Below, piece after piece: positions 24,118 to 36,138 of a stretch of DNA of 64,000 nucleotides. The stretch is from Lentinus brumalis (taxonomy: Eukaryota > Basidiomycota > Agaricomycetes > Polyporales > Polyporaceae): positions 3,534,001-3,598,000 of the forward strand of contig MARA01000001.1 of the NCBI GenBank assembly GCA_001792895.1, read 5' to 3'. Made by a program: the position numbers and the translations under genes. The notes beneath the pieces were generated by a model, which searched no databases, was not told the origin of the DNA, and saw nothing but the letters and a program-made list of their open reading frames with translations. The stretch's first letter is position 1, and each line of letters begins with the position of its first letter.

Positions 24118-27100
24118 CGCGCTGATGGTCAGCGGATGCTGAGACGAGTTCGGTGTTTGATACAGTACCCACGGCCCCGCTAGATGATGTCGGGAGGGAT
24201 ATGAGGAAGCGGGCGTCCCGGGTGCGGTAAGAAGTTGTTAACGATGCATATGCGGGACACGGGTGGAAGACCGTCAGTGCTGCGGCGGTTCAAGGAAGGG
24301 CGTGCAGAGCGAGAGACGAGAAGGCGGAGCGGGGACGGACCTGGGCGATTGGATAAATAACATCTGGCCGGGTGGCAGAAAGAAGCGATGCCCATAATTG
24401 AACACGCTCCTCGACGAATCGCCTCCATTCGGCCTAGTTTCCCAATTTCACTGGCCGATTATGTAAGGCGTAATTAACCCTCCGAAGCGGCGGCAGGGAA
24501 GTCTCTCGCCTCCTTCTCCTCCTCCCTCCTGCCGCCCCGCTGCCTTTAAACTTCGCTCACTTTGCCTCCCTGTTCTCCCCCCGCCCCGCCCTCCGTCCGG
24601 GGACCTGCTCGCTCACGCATGCGTTTGCAGCCACCGCTGCCCTCACACGATGATGTTTTTCACTCAATACCATGGAGTAGGTTCAACGCGAGACGTGGGC
24701 CGGGCCGAACCGAGATCCGCTGCGCTGTATTGGCTTCGTCCGACTGGGATGCCATACAGCGCAAACTCTCTTCTCAGAATCTCTCCCAGGCAGATAAGTT
24801 TTCCCAATCTTCTGACGATCGATGCGGTCTCGCCGGTTTGCTTTCTCTCTTCTGCGGCTCTCCCTTGACATATTCTACGTGATGCTCCCCATGCTCCTGA
24901 CGTCTCGACCCTGGTCCATGTGTTGTCCCTCCGCTTCCTCGCCTCCTTCCCCTCGACCTCCAATCTGCGTCTGCTCTCAGCACAGCATCCGTACCGACGA
25001 CCGCCCAGATACCATCGTTCAGAGCCTGATATATCCCCGGCTGCTCGCTGTCAATGCTTTGACTGGCTACAGCCCCCGTGCGACTCTCTCAAGTTCCTAT
25101 CCCGCTCCACCTCTGTATGTATGTGCCAGCGCAGAGCTTGTGATTCGTTGTCTTCACTAAAGTTATGCCGTCATTCATATTGCGCCATAGGCGGCTTGCC
25201 ATACCGCCCGCCTCCTGCGCCCATTCGTTCCCGGAGAAACGTCGCTATTCTCGTCCGGCAGGCCGTCGTCTATCATATTGCGGTGAGAGCGCGCGGTCCA
25301 TCGCTGGCCCTTCTCTTGCCTCAGGATGGCCTAGTGGGATTCCCTGGGCATTCATGAGGCATTCCGCGCTCCCGAGCTGTCATGCTCACTTCCTTCCCTG
25401 CTCTCACCCGGAAAGACCATTCGTTTATCTTCTCAGTGATAACCTTCCACACATCCTGACCATCACACGTTAATGCCCGTTCAGAAGTAGCTGGCGGGAC
25501 TACGCACGGCGGTCAATCACGGCTGTCTGGTTGGCGTCGGCTCGCACCTCGGCGGGCATCATGTCCTCCACGCTCCCCGTCTCCCCGCAGAGTCCATACG
25601 GACGCCAACCATGCGCTACTCCAGCCTTCTGGGCTGCGGCAAAACCTCCGATTGTGCGGTGACTAACGACGAACTTCGAGACTACTTCCACCGGAAGACT
25701 GGCCTCTCATTAACCGCAAAACTGCTCGTACATTCCTCCAGACGTGTCCACCTTCGTCTTCCCTGCATAGGCTTCCATCAGCTGGGGCCCGCAGCGGAGG
25801 TTACATCCGTGTTTGTCGCGCCATCTGAACAGAATGCGCCTCTCTTTCTCACTGAGAAAGGCCAGCTCGTCATCTTTCCCCGCACCGTAGAACCTTCTCC
25901 ATGCGCACTTCTCTTGTCCAGGTGGCTCTAGCATGTCTGGTATCCGCTCGAGGGGCCTCTGTCTTGGTCTGGATCAGCGCTCAAACGAGGCCTTCTGTAC
26001 TAACCATGCCAAGTAATATTCATTCAATGTGTCACTCGAAAGCGAGCCAGACTGTTTCACCAGGTAGACTTCCCATACCGGACGCTGGAGCGGCCGGAGT
26101 GCGGCCTACGTTGAACACTATCTTCGGCGATCAAGATTCTTGACCGTAAATTGGTGGGTACCGGACTCTCGGTCGACGTGTGAGAGGACGCGGGCGCAAG
26201 GCGTTGAGACGTAATTCAAAATTCGAGGTCGACGGGGGAGTCCAGACTGGTCGTCATAGGTGTGGTGTGGAGAGCACGCTGTGCATGCTTGCGGAGAGAA
26301 TTGCCGTGCGAAGCATCGCGGAGGCATTCTCATCGGAGGCGCCAACTTGACATGTATGTCTATATTGCGTTGCGTCGGCAGACTGCGCCAGTGCCCACGG
26401 AGGATGTACTTATCGCGGGAAGTCGTGGGCCCCGAACGTTCACGCCCCGCCTAACTCCGGCCATAGCCAGCCTTCTCTCGGAGAGCGCGATTTCACCGGT
26501 GAGCCAGGCGGCAGAGGGTGCCCACGCATCATCGTCACGCACGCATGACTCGCATTGACGTCAACTTTATGCTGCTGCACAGAGCTGGACAGAAATTGAC
26601 TCCAGCCCGCGGGACCCGCCCCCGACGGGGACCGCCGAGTATAAAGATCCAGAATGCAATCTGGGACTGTAGCCTGCGCCGTCCGGCAGCACGTTCACCG
26701 ACTTGTGGGCGCGGATGTCGATCTCGTGGATATCTGAGCGGGTGCAGTGATTTGGCCCCTGTCTTAATTAATAGTAGCCGCACTCGTGGGCTCTCGCCGC
26801 GGCGGTGATACTTCCGGGCGTCCTCGGACGATCGTGTTTGCACCCGACCTGTTCTACTCAACGCCCGCCATCTGCGCCACAACGGGACCGACTCCCAACA
26901 TAGACGCTCACCACAGGCTCATGGTGGGACGGATGTACGGGCCCCGTCGGCGTTTTCACACGCAACAGGAGGTATGCAGCAAAAGGCTGAATGCCAATTT
27001 TGATCCAAACGCCGAGTGAGGCTTCAGTGACCAGCGCATGAATCCCAATCACCCGCTCCTCGCCGACGTTCCTATAGTACTTACATGAGAGGTCTACTGG

Positions 27101-28229
27101 TAGCTATCATGGGCTCAGACATGAAACTCACATGCATCTCCTTATGGCAGCACAGAGTGAGGGTCAGAACGAGGTCTTTCTGTCTCAAGTCCTACTATAA
27201 TCCTTCTTCAAGTTCACCTCAACGGCGGTGACACGACTCGTCATGACTGTCTGTACATGGCACATAATCAAGAGCACGCCAAGAGACTTACCTCAGCTCT
27301 CCCCGCATCTCGCGATGCCGCCATGTCAAGCCCTTAGCATCGTCCGGGGTTGGATCACTTGACCGCAGTTAGATTGCCAAATCTGGCATAGACAACCACA
27401 CAGCAGAATGCGGGGACGTGGGGATCACCTCCGACCATCAAACGTCTGGGGATTTGCTGCATCATGGGGCCCGACTCCCATCTGGCAGCCTGCGGACACA
27501 GTGCCGTCGTGACCATGCAACCGTATGGTGAGCAGATCCCTCCCAGTCGCCTGTTGTTCCTTCTGACCCTTCCAACCCCTGTTGAGTTCCTGATACGCTT
27601 TTCGATACCGCGGAAACAGAGACCCCTCCCACCTCCGACCGGAGGTTTGAGCTCGATGAACGCAGACCCTTCGTTATCGAGCAGCGACATTGCTTCCCGA
27701 ACCCGACAACCCCGAACTGCGCGTCGGCAAAACCGATGCGGTCGCCGCCTACCGGCTATTGCGACCACATCTGCGACAAAGTTGAACCAGTACGTCGTCG
27801 CCAGCATCCAAGCAGAACAGTGATCTTGGCCGACCAACCATGTTGCGCTGCTGGAAAAGTTAAAACTGCCGTGCTTTGTCCTCGGGACCTGTTCTTGGAT
27901 CTCCGCCGTCTCTTGCGTTCGTGCTACCACCCGGTCTTTTTCTTGGAGCGGTCATCCTCCCCTGACTAGGACTTTCTGGCAAGCCGAAGTCTGCTCTTGG
28001 CGGGTCCATTGTGACATTGTCCTTCCGTTGACCGGTTCGACGACTCACGACACACGCATACTCGTGTGCTATTTAACGGACGCAGGCGGCCACTCAATAC
28101 TTCATCGACGACGATCTCCCGCTCTCGCCCCAAACTCGAGGAGGTCCCGCACCGCTGTCTTGCCCTCAGAGCACACAGTAGGATCACCGGCCTGACCCTG
28201 TGCTCATACCCACCACCTTCGAAGTCACG
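24118..28229. other. Gene-poor region of about 4.1 kb
   Basis: The left part should contain the regulator's promoter and 5' UTR and is strongly pyrimidine-rich on the plus strand. The right part contains the lipase promoter. Between them, frames are short and overlap on both strands. The longest, about 190 codons on the minus strand at 27355-27930, lacks any family signature or splice partners. I found no terminal repeats, reverse transcriptase or transposase motifs. Confidence 0.45.
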
Positions 28230-29376
28230 ATGCGCCTGTTCACGACTGCCTTCTCGGTCCTCGCTTTGGCGGCGGCGGCCCTTGCTGCCCCACTGGCGGA
28301 GCGTTCCGTCACGGCCCTGTCGTCGTCGCAGCTCTCCGCCTTTGCGCCCTTCACCCAGTTTGCACGTGCGGCATACTGCCCTTCGGACAAGGTCAAGAAC
28401 TGGAGCTGTGGACAGGCTTGCAACGCGCTCCCGGGCTTCCAGCCTACTCTGATAGGAGGCGACGGTAACGCTGTCCAGCTATGTGAGTTGCTTGCCGTCG
28501 TGAAGAGCGTGAGCCGTGACTTACCGGTCTTTTCTATGGCAGTCTTCGTTGGCTATTGGCCGCAGCAGAATTCTGTCGTGGTCGCGCACCAAGGCACGGA
28601 TCCCACTGCACTGTAAGTGACATCGTTTGCAAACCTTATGTGCCGGTTCTGAGACTCTGGTGACAGGCTGTCTGACCTGACGGATGTCAATTTTTTCCTG
28701 ACGGACCTGGACACCAAGCTTTTCCCGGGCGTGACCCATGCCGTTCAGGTCCACAACGGGTTCGGTGCCGAGCACGCTCTGACCGCCGCGACGATTCTCG
28801 CGGAGACGAAGAGGATCATCGCAGACAAGGGTGCGACGCAGGTCATGCTGGTGAGCACTTCGTTTCCCAGGCCCGTTATGCCATGCACTCGGGAGCACTC
28901 ACCTGACTTCGGACGCAGATTGGGCATTCCCTCGGGGGCGCGCTCGCAGAGCTGGACTCGCTGTTCATGGCATTGAACCTGCCGTCCAGCATCCACGTAA
29001 AGGCAGTCACCTATGGAACGCCGCGCGTCGGCAACCCCCATTTCGCCGCCCTTCTGGATTCCAAGGTCAGTGTGCATTTCTTCTCGCTCGCGGCCCCCGA
29101 TGCTCATTGAGGTTCGCACAGGTGCCGGACTTCGTCCGTATCAACAATGAGGCGGACCTGGTTCCCATCGTTCCAGGACGTTTCTTGGGCTTCCAGCACC
29201 CGCATGGGGAGATCCACATTGTCTCTCCAGGCAATGCGGTTGCGTGTTCTGGGGACGACAACGCCGACGAGTCGCAATGCACGATCAAGACCGTGCCGAA
29301 CGTATTCGAGGGTGATATCATTAACCATCTCGGTCCGTATGAGGGAATCTTCATCGGCACGATCTTCTGCAATTGA
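28230..29376 (+). CDS. Secreted class-3 (Rhizomucor-type) lipase
   Basis: Extracellular triacylglycerol lipase or feruloyl-esterase-like hydrolase of the class-3 family. Exons 28230-28482, 28543-28612, 28667-28850, 28919-29065 and 29122-29376 join in phase to give 302 residues. Residues 1-20 form a signal peptide with an Ala/Leu core. VVAHQGTD supplies the oxyanion region, IGHSLGGALAEL carries the nucleophilic Ser, NNEADLVPIVPG the Asp, and NHLGPYEG the likely catalytic His. YCPSDKVKNWSC and paired cysteines downstream fit a disulphide-stabilised secreted fold. Length is usual for fungal members. Substrate preference (lipid or feruloyl ester) cannot be settled from the sequence. Confidence 0.93.
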
Positions 29377-29667
29377 AGCAGGTGCATTCATTTTCTTTGG
29401 GATTGCAGGGCCGAGTAGCGGCGGTTCCTGCTGGTTGTTCTTTCGCACAGTGTATTTGTAGGAATGATACCACATTACCATTGCCGATATTCAATGTTAT
29501 GACCGTCTGCGCCAGTTTGCGTTTGGATGTGAGTGGTACGAGCAGGAGGAGGGGGTGGTAGGTGATGTGCGCTGGTGTGCGGGACCTGGGCCAGCAACCA
29601 CAGCCACCAGAGTACGAACGCTACGACCGGCGCCTCCACACATGGTCATTTCTCCTTCCTTGCTACG

Positions 29668-30821
29668 ATGCCACGAGATTCTCCACGACCTGCGTACAGA
29701 GGACACGAGGAAGCAGGGTCCTCTCGGTACCGGCATGACTCGCGGGACCACTACTCCGGCAGAGGCGACGACCGCGGTTCTCGCCGCGACAGGGATGACA
29801 ACTACCGTGACCGACGCGACCGAGGAGATTCCTCCAGGAAACACGACAATGAGCAAGACCGTGAGGGCGACAGGAGACGCAGAGAAGACGATTCTGGGAG
29901 GGACAGGGCGCGTGACCGCGACCGCTATCGCGACGAGGACAGAGGCTATGGCCGGGGTCGCGACGAACCGCGACGAGACCGAGACGGCAGAGACAGAGAC
30001 TCTCGGAGAGCGGGCTCTTCTCGTCGTTCTGCATCCCCGAGGCCACGCTCGATCAAACCGGAGTCGCCGTCAGGCTCCCGTGCAGGCTCCGCGGCCGCTG
30101 AGGACAAGGCGAAGCCCAACTTCGCGCCTTCGGGTCTGCTGGCAGCGGCTACGAAGACGGTCGAGCATGGGGACGGCACGAAGACGGTGTTGAAGTACCA
30201 CGAACCTCCAGAGGCGCGGAAGCCGTCGGTTGGGTGGAGGTTATACGTGTTCAAGGGGAAGGAGCAAGTCGGTGAGTGACTCCGCGTGCTTCTACACCGG
30301 GATGCTCATTCATTGCGCTTCTTGCTTGCAGATCTGATGCACATTCAACGACAAAGTGCATACCTCATCGGCAGGGATAGAGCAGTTGTGGACATTCCGG
30401 TCGAGCACCCGTCATGTTCTAAGCAACACGCTGTGATTCAGTGTACGTCCTTTAGTCCTCTCCATGCGCGTACATCCCATCCCATCCTGGCCGTACCTAG
30501 ACCGGCAAGTGCAGGAGAAGAACGAGTTTGGTGACGTCAAGTCCGCCGTGAAGTGCGTACTCAGCCCCGCCTCGCCGTATTCCTCGCGGGGCCCGAGCTA
30601 ATATTGCGACTTGGTAGACCATTCATCATTGACCTGGAGTCCACCAACGGGACAATAGTGAACGACGAGGCAATTCCAACGTCTCGCTATGTCGAGCTCA
30701 TGGCCGGAGATGGTATGTCCGGCTCTCCTACCATCGCGACGCCGACTGACGCCGATATGTAGTGATCAAATTCGGTGAATCCGCTCGAGAATATGTCCTC
30801 CTCAGCGATGACGCCGCATAG
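29668..30821 (+). CDS. PML1: SNIP1/Pml1-like FHA-domain protein
   Basis: Likely nuclear mRNA-processing factor. Yeast Pml1 is part of the pre-mRNA retention and splicing (RES) complex, and animal SNIP1 is its homologue. Exons 29668-30271, 30332-30442, 30501-30552, 30618-30712 and 30763-30821 give 306 residues. The first about 130 residues are an Arg/Asp/Ser-rich RD/RS-like region. The FHA domain follows: GWRLYVFKGKE, YLIGRDRAVVDIPVEHPSCS, KQHAVIQYRQV, LESTNGTIVNDEAI and ELMAGDVIKFGES. The phosphopeptide-binding GR, S..H and N residues are present. It starts about 290 bp after the lipase stop on the same strand. Confidence 0.9.
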
Positions 30822-31256
30822 CCCATGGTCCAGGCTACTGCCCCATTAATGACGAGCTCTGATCGTCAAGTTGACACCGTTGTACGTCCTCGCCTACCAT
30901 AATATAAAGGCAATCTGCGCTTCTACCACATCCGTCACAGGCCGAGCCATGCATCACTCACGACATAAGCTGAAGAGATCGATTGCGCGGATTATATGCT
31001 ATAGACTCGTCGAAAAGGATACATGACTGAAGAAGGGATACAGAGTATGAGATGGTGGGATAGTACAATGACCGGTGCCCTGGTTACGAGGCGCGTACAA
31101 CTACAGCGTCGTCAAGTGCAAGGTATACGGGTGGAGAATAATGCATAAGGTTCGTGTAACTGTCGCGCACCACAGTCAGGACCTGGATCGCGATGTATGT
31201 AAGAGCTTTGTACTCACCATTCGTGACAGGTCGTCGACCCTCAGGCGCGTTGCCGA

Positions 31257-32479
31257 CTACTCCTCGACCTTGACACGCGCGTCCTTGATGTCGCCGACAC
31301 AAGTATTGTTGCGGTTCTTCCAGTGCCGCTTGAGGGCGTCCATCCGACTGAAGTCCTCGTGGCACCCCCCAACCATGACCCGTCCGTTGAACGTCCACCG
31401 ATTCTCGGTTGGACTCACCGCGTGCTTGGCCGCATCCTCGATCGGCACGCCACAGCAGACCCACTGCGCCTTGACCGCGCTCCGGAAGTGCGAGCGAATG
31501 TGGCGCTCCATGTCCGGCGACCGTTTGTTCGTCTGGACGTGGTCGCAGAACGGGCACTTGTACGCGTCGGGCCCGGTCTTGTCCCAGCTCCCGCGCGGCG
31601 GGGGTTCGCGGTCGAAGATCTGGACGTTTCGCGAGCCGGGACGGCGGCTGGACGACGCAGAGGAAGACTCCCCGATCGAGCTCTGGGTGGACGCGGACGA
31701 GGAAGGGTATGGGGAGTAGGAGTGCCGCTTGACTGATCGCACCTTGGTGCGGGACGACGTGTGCTTGCGGAAGGACGAGAGTCTGCGCGAAGAGGGCTTG
31801 GGCGAAGGGCGGTACTCGTCCTCTGAGTCGGATGCCGACTCGAATACGGAGACGTCAGCGTCGGACTCGTCCATGGTGTCGTAAGAGGGTTCGTGCGTGC
31901 GGGTCCTGCGGGAGGAGGTCCGACGCGAGGTACGGGCACGGGCGGACGACATCGAGGAGAGCGCTCGCGGTGAGATCTCCCGCTGGTCTTGTGGCGAGAA
32001 CTCGCGGGAGGCGTACGGGTTCGTAAACGGGGAGGGCGACGAAGGCGCAAGGTAGTCAGGACTCAGTTGCCTCTCCCGGTGTGCGTTGTCCTCGCCGGGC
32101 ATCACAGGAGGATCGTACGGTGCGTCGTCCACAACGTGGTCGCGCGACATGCTGTATGATCGGTGGGACCAGGTGAGTGATCGGCGCACAAAACAAGGCT
32201 GAACAAGACGCACTAGGTCTCGTCCGCATCGTCGGCGGCGTACGCATAGCCACCTTCGACAACCCACTTTGTGTTCGGGACATGGTAGTTGGAGGTCGGA
32301 TCTTCGTCTGAGTCGGAGCCCTCGGAGTCAGGGGAATCAGAGTCAGAGTCGTCTGAGCACTCTTCCGGGCGGACATAGTCGACTTCTGGCTGAGCCTCGG
32401 GCTCTGGGGTGTGAAACTGCGGCGCCTGTTGCGCCAGCCAGCGCAGGTTCTGGTCATCGAGCTCGGGAGACGTCGACAT
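31257..32479 (-). CDS. C2H2-type zinc-finger protein with acidic/Ser-rich N-terminus
   Basis: Putative DNA-binding protein of 386 residues in two exons, 32479-32214 and 32151-31257; splicing replaces an in-frame TAG with a Tyr codon (DETYMSRDH). The N-terminal 90 residues are rich in Asp, Ser and Glu. The middle is Ser/Arg/Pro-rich and disordered. The C-terminal 120 residues hold YKCPFCDHVQ followed by MERHIRSH (C-x2-C and H-x3-H), then WVCCGVP and HEDFSRMDALKRHWKNR. This fits one classical finger plus a divergent second one. It ends in RVKVEE. The architecture is typical of basidiomycete-specific proteins with no assigned function. Confidence 0.8.
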
Positions 32480-33061
32480 AGCGGCTACGGGGGTCGGTCT
32501 CTTTGTCGTGAAGGCGGGGGCGGTCGCGGGAAGCTCGCAGAGCTGTGCAGGAGGAAGAGGAGGAGGAGGAGGAGGTATGGGCGGGGAGGCTCATGGCGCA
32601 GTGGCGGGCTTATATGTCGCTTCCTGAGAACAGGACAAAGAGGTGAAAGAAGGAGGGGCGCAAGGTGCGAGTGGCCCAAGCGGTGGGAGAAAGCCAAAGA
32701 CTATTGTCAACGTAGTAAAAGCCGGCCCAAGGACAAGGCCCACATCTGCAGATCTCCGGGCCTCAACCTCACTTTCCTTTTTGTAGCGATCAGTGCATAT
32801 CGGATTCGCCGCGGAAGCTTTGTTGTCGCTTTGTCCTGCAACTCTGAACCTTGCGCCACGCTTGGGCCACGCGTTGTGCACTGACCTCTTCACATGTTGT
32901 AGTGTCATGGAAACGCCGGGTTTGCGAACTTACAACCTTCGGCGGTTGGTACAACGTCAAGTAGGCTTCACGAACTCGACAGTCGAGACGCCGTACGATG
33001 TGTGTTTCACGTCGAGCCAACGCGTAGCTGCAATAACCGTAAACAAGCGACAACATACCAA

Positions 33062-33133
33062 TCCGATATGGTGTAACGGCTAACATTGCCGCCTTTCACG
33101 CGGTAGCTCGGGGTTCGATTCCCCGTATCGGAG
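33062..33133 (+). tRNA. tRNA-Glu (anticodon UUC)
   Basis: A 72-nt intronless cloverleaf. The acceptor stem TCCGATA pairs with TATCGGA, with discriminator G. The D-arm holds TGGTGTAACGGCTA (A box), the anticodon loop CTTTCAC sits between GCCGC and GCGGT, and the T-arm is CGGGGTTCGATTCCCCG (B box). The loop centre TTC reads GAA/GAG (Glu). It closely resembles yeast tRNA-Glu. A T-run follows as Pol III terminator. Confidence 0.95.
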
Positions 33134-33158
33134 TAAATGAGTACACATATGCTGTTGC

Positions 33159-33165
33159 TTTTTTT
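33159..33165 (+). terminator. RNA polymerase III T-run terminator
   Basis: Seven T residues 26 nt after the tRNA-Glu gene match the usual Pol III termination signal. No other function is needed to explain them. Confidence 0.7.
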
Positions 33166-33328
33166 GCTGTCGACTGCCTCAATCTCTTGATTCTTGATGT
33201 GACTCTGTATGCCGTGCGCATGCATCAATCCTGATGGTAGACCAGAAGCTTTGACCATCATAAGACATTATCAAGGGTACTAACATACACATACAGGACA
33301 TGGTCCAGAACGTGCGCATGAACTGCAA

Positions 33329-33944
33329 TCACCGTCGCCTCGAGCGCAAACGCTTCCCGTTCTGCACTGCCGGTCCTCGTCTTCCCAGAGTCACAGTCAA
33401 AGCGTGAGCCTCGTGTCTTGCAAAACTGGGGTGTGTACATACCCGCGAATCTTCTTTTCCGGCTTCGCCTCATGCGCGAACTCTGCAGGATCCAGCCCTT
33501 GACGGAACTTCTCCATGCTCCATAGAATGTACCTGAGACCACACAACACAGCCCAAGAACCACCGTGCATCGCGAGCATCAGATACTGATAGACACACAC
33601 AGGCTAGCCGCAGCCGCATATGTGGACACGCACCTGCGCTCGCTCACCCCGAGTCCCGCCTTCTTGAGCTGGAAGCCGTCAGTGTGCCATAGCTGCTCCC
33701 ACGACTCAGGGGACAGCTTATTCTCCGCAGAGCGGCCGATCGCCTTGAGGAAGTCTTGTGGGCTCGTGATGTTGCCTAACGTTGCAGCATTGGTCCGGGT
33801 GAGCGTGCTGGGCGAAGGAACCAGTGTCAGGAGAGCTGGCATACCTCGAGGCGGCGGTACTGGGCGTTGCGCAGCCTTGTTCGCCACAGCGCGTGTCAGG
33901 GATGGCAGAGAAGACTGAAGCCGTGCTGCTAGGCGGAGAGACAT
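33329..33944 (-). CDS. FYV4: Mitochondrial small ribosomal subunit protein mS41 (IGR-motif protein)
   Basis: Component of the mitochondrial small ribosomal subunit. ATG at 33944 gives an Arg/Ala/Ser-rich mitochondrial leader (MSLRLAARLQSSLPSLTRA). The family IGR motif is intact in FLKAIGRSAENKL, followed by WEQLWHTDGFQLKKAGLGV and, after an intron, RYILWSMEKFRQGLDP and PEKKIRG. A last intron joins KIRG to RGPAVQNGKRLRSRRR, the basic tail usual for this family, ending at 33329. Total about 150 residues. Inside exon 1 a 37-nt stretch with GT..AG ends could be spliced out, but it is short and the frame is open, so I leave it in. Confidence 0.88.
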
Positions 33945-34181
33945 GGTGGTGGGCAGTCCAGGTATCGAAAGGCCAGGATGAATGTGGCAGAGACAGAGAG
34001 AGGCGCGACCTGCACGAGCGTCTCTTCGGGCACGATCGAGATTCTGCTACGCGCTCTCTCTTCAATGCAGGGCGCTGTTGCATTATTCCTTGAGCGCATA
34101 CGCTGCTATGTCGGGTATACATTGCAAGATGACATGCTACAATACACTACTGTGAACCCCAACTACCGTATGATACATAGT

Positions 34182-34897
34182 CTACGCGCCTCGCGCCTCG
34201 TACCGCAGCCTCTCAAGTTTCATGATGTCCTTCTCCCCGTCTGCTATCCACTTCTTCACCACCGCGACAATAGCAAACAAAATGCCAGGCTCTGCCCACC
34301 ACACCAGGTCTGCGAGCCCACGACCGAGAGCGAGAGCGAGGAACGGCGCGATCACGGGCAGGGCGATAGCGACAGGGTGCAACAACGGGAGAGGAATGCT
34401 CAAGGAGCCGGGGAGCGTCGAACGCGGTACTAGCTTCCTGTACGGATGATTCGGCGGCAAGCAGTTGAGACTGAGATTGCCGTGGATGAGGATTTGCAGG
34501 ATCGTCAAGCCGTTCGCAAGAGGCAGAGGTTCGGACGTAGAGCCCGGAAGGAGGACGGCGAAGGGCGATATCTTGTTCGGCTTGAACAGATACACCAGCT
34601 GGCTGCAAAGGGAGTGGGTTGTTACGCCCCTTCGGTGCAGGCAAGCAGAACTCACAGCAGCAGAGAAAGCGCGAGCACGGCTTGGAGGCCCATGAGGTAC
34701 ACCGCGTTAGAGTCGTCATTCTGCTTGCGAAGGTCCTCTATGACTTCCTCCTGTTCTGTCAAAATATCGCATGAGAAAATAGACACTCCAGTACACAGGA
34801 ACAGCAGCTTACCTTCTTCGTCCAGTATATGCACGTCCGTGTCATCGTCCTCAGAGAATTGGAAAGGAGCTCTCTGCCTGATCGTCGCGGTAGCCAT
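34182..34897 (-). CDS. Small multi-pass membrane protein, fungal conserved, unknown function
   Basis: Three exons join in phase from ATG at 34897 (MATATIRQRAPFQFSEDDD) to TAG at 34182, about 195 residues. The N-terminus is polar with an acidic patch. Hydrophobic stretches follow: VYLMGLQAVLALSLLLQLVYLF, a segment around NGLTILQILIHGNL, HPVAIALPVIAPFLALALG and WWAEPGILFAIVAVV. This suggests about four membrane segments. The tail (KKWIADGEKDIMKLERLRYE) is charged and likely cytosolic or nuclear. I do not recognise a named family. It is transcribed away from the zinc-knuckle gene to the right. Confidence 0.72.
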
Positions 34898-35212
34898 AGC
34901 GAGCAGTATACTGTTCGGAGTCGTGTATATGCTCAAGATCCAAGTCGTCCGAGTTCATAGAACGTGTCAAGTGTTCGATCTAAGGCAGTCCGGAGCTTCA
35001 GAGGCAGGCAATGGCGTGAGGTGAGATGGCCGTTACGCGCGAGGTACTTACAGTGTGGTGGTAGGCGCTTGAGGGACGCCGATAACCAAAATTACATATT
35101 TAATTGTGCGGTTAACTCTCGATAAGCCTTGTCATCCTGTTGGACCGCATCCTGCTTGACCCCAGTCACACCTTCTTCTACGCAAGCTGCGAGCTGCATA
35201 GATCATCTTGCG

Positions 35213-35954
35213 ATGTCCAAGTACGCACCTCACCGCCGATCTGCCAATCAACCCCGTGCCACCTCGAGCACGATTTGCCAGAAGTGTCTGGGGACAGGTG
35301 CGTGTACTCAGCTGGTGCCACTCGGGACAACAGAACACAGCATATCTGACCTCTTCGCGTTCTGCTCCGCACAGGACACTTCACGTATGAGTGCAAAGGC
35401 TCCCGGCCATACATCTCGCGTCCGTCGCGCACGCAGATGCTTGAGAAACCGAAGTTGCTTGCGAAGTTGATGCCGAATGGGAAGCCGTCTGTCGAGGTGC
35501 CGGAGGAGTTCAAGTCAAAGTGCGTGTTTCTTGCGCATCTCTCTCTGTCACTGTGCGGGCCTTGTACCAGTCGTGCTTATGCGATGTCCGCAGGAGTGGT
35601 ATTGCCAACCGCATCCTTGAGGCGAAGGAGAAGGAGCGCGCGAGGAGCCAGGACAAGGGCGAGGGCTCGTCCAAGAAACGCAGACGGTACGTCCCGCGAC
35701 CTCTTGTTTACTATACCTCCGGCAACTTCTGATTATCAACTCCCACCAGGTCAAGATCAGGCTCGTCGTCAGACTCCGATAGCGACAGTGACAGCGACTC
35801 GGACTCCAGCGACTCCTCCAGCTCGTCCGGCTCGTCTTCGGACTCCGAATCTTCTGACGACTCCCGCTCCCGTAGAAGCGACAGCGAAGGTCCCAGGAGG
35901 AAGCGCCGTCACCGCAGCGGAAGCCGCAGCAGGAGCCGTAGCCCAAGGAGGTAG
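35213..35954 (+). CDS. Zinc-knuckle (ZCCHC10-like) Ser/Asp/Arg-rich protein
   Basis: Probable RNA-binding nuclear protein. The first exon from ATG at 35213 encodes a basic leader ending in TICQKCLGTG; the next begins HFTYECKGSRPYISRPSRTQ. Together they form a CCHC zinc knuckle (C-x2-C-x4-H-x4-C) as in ZCCHC10. Then follow PKLLAKLMPNGKPSVEVPEEF and an exon rich in Glu/Lys/Arg (NRILEAKEKERARSQ). The last exon is a long Ser/Asp run followed by RS repeats (RSGSRSRSRSPRR). This acidic-Ser then RS tail is a splicing-factor-like low-complexity region. About 180 residues in four exons. Confidence 0.85.
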
Positions 35955-36138
35955 TTATAGGCTGCTGCACCACCTCGCCATGCTCTAGTCTCACCCCGTC
36001 TCTCTTGCCAAGTATGTTGTGTATGTTATCGTCAGACACCCGAGTGCGTATGGGTATGTATAATATGAACATTGTTCCGTACAGAAGTCCATTAGCAGTT
36101 GGGAACAGGAGTGGCAGTAGAAGGTGAGATCGGGACCT

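Noticed and set aside
27355..27930. Open minus-strand frame of about 190 codons
   Set aside because: No family block, no signal or domain pattern, no splice partners, and overlapping frames of similar length on the other strand; length alone is not enough in GC-rich DNA.
33800..33850. Possible 37-nt intron inside the first exon of mS41
   Set aside because: It has GT and AG ends but is shorter than the other introns here, and the frame is open without splicing it.
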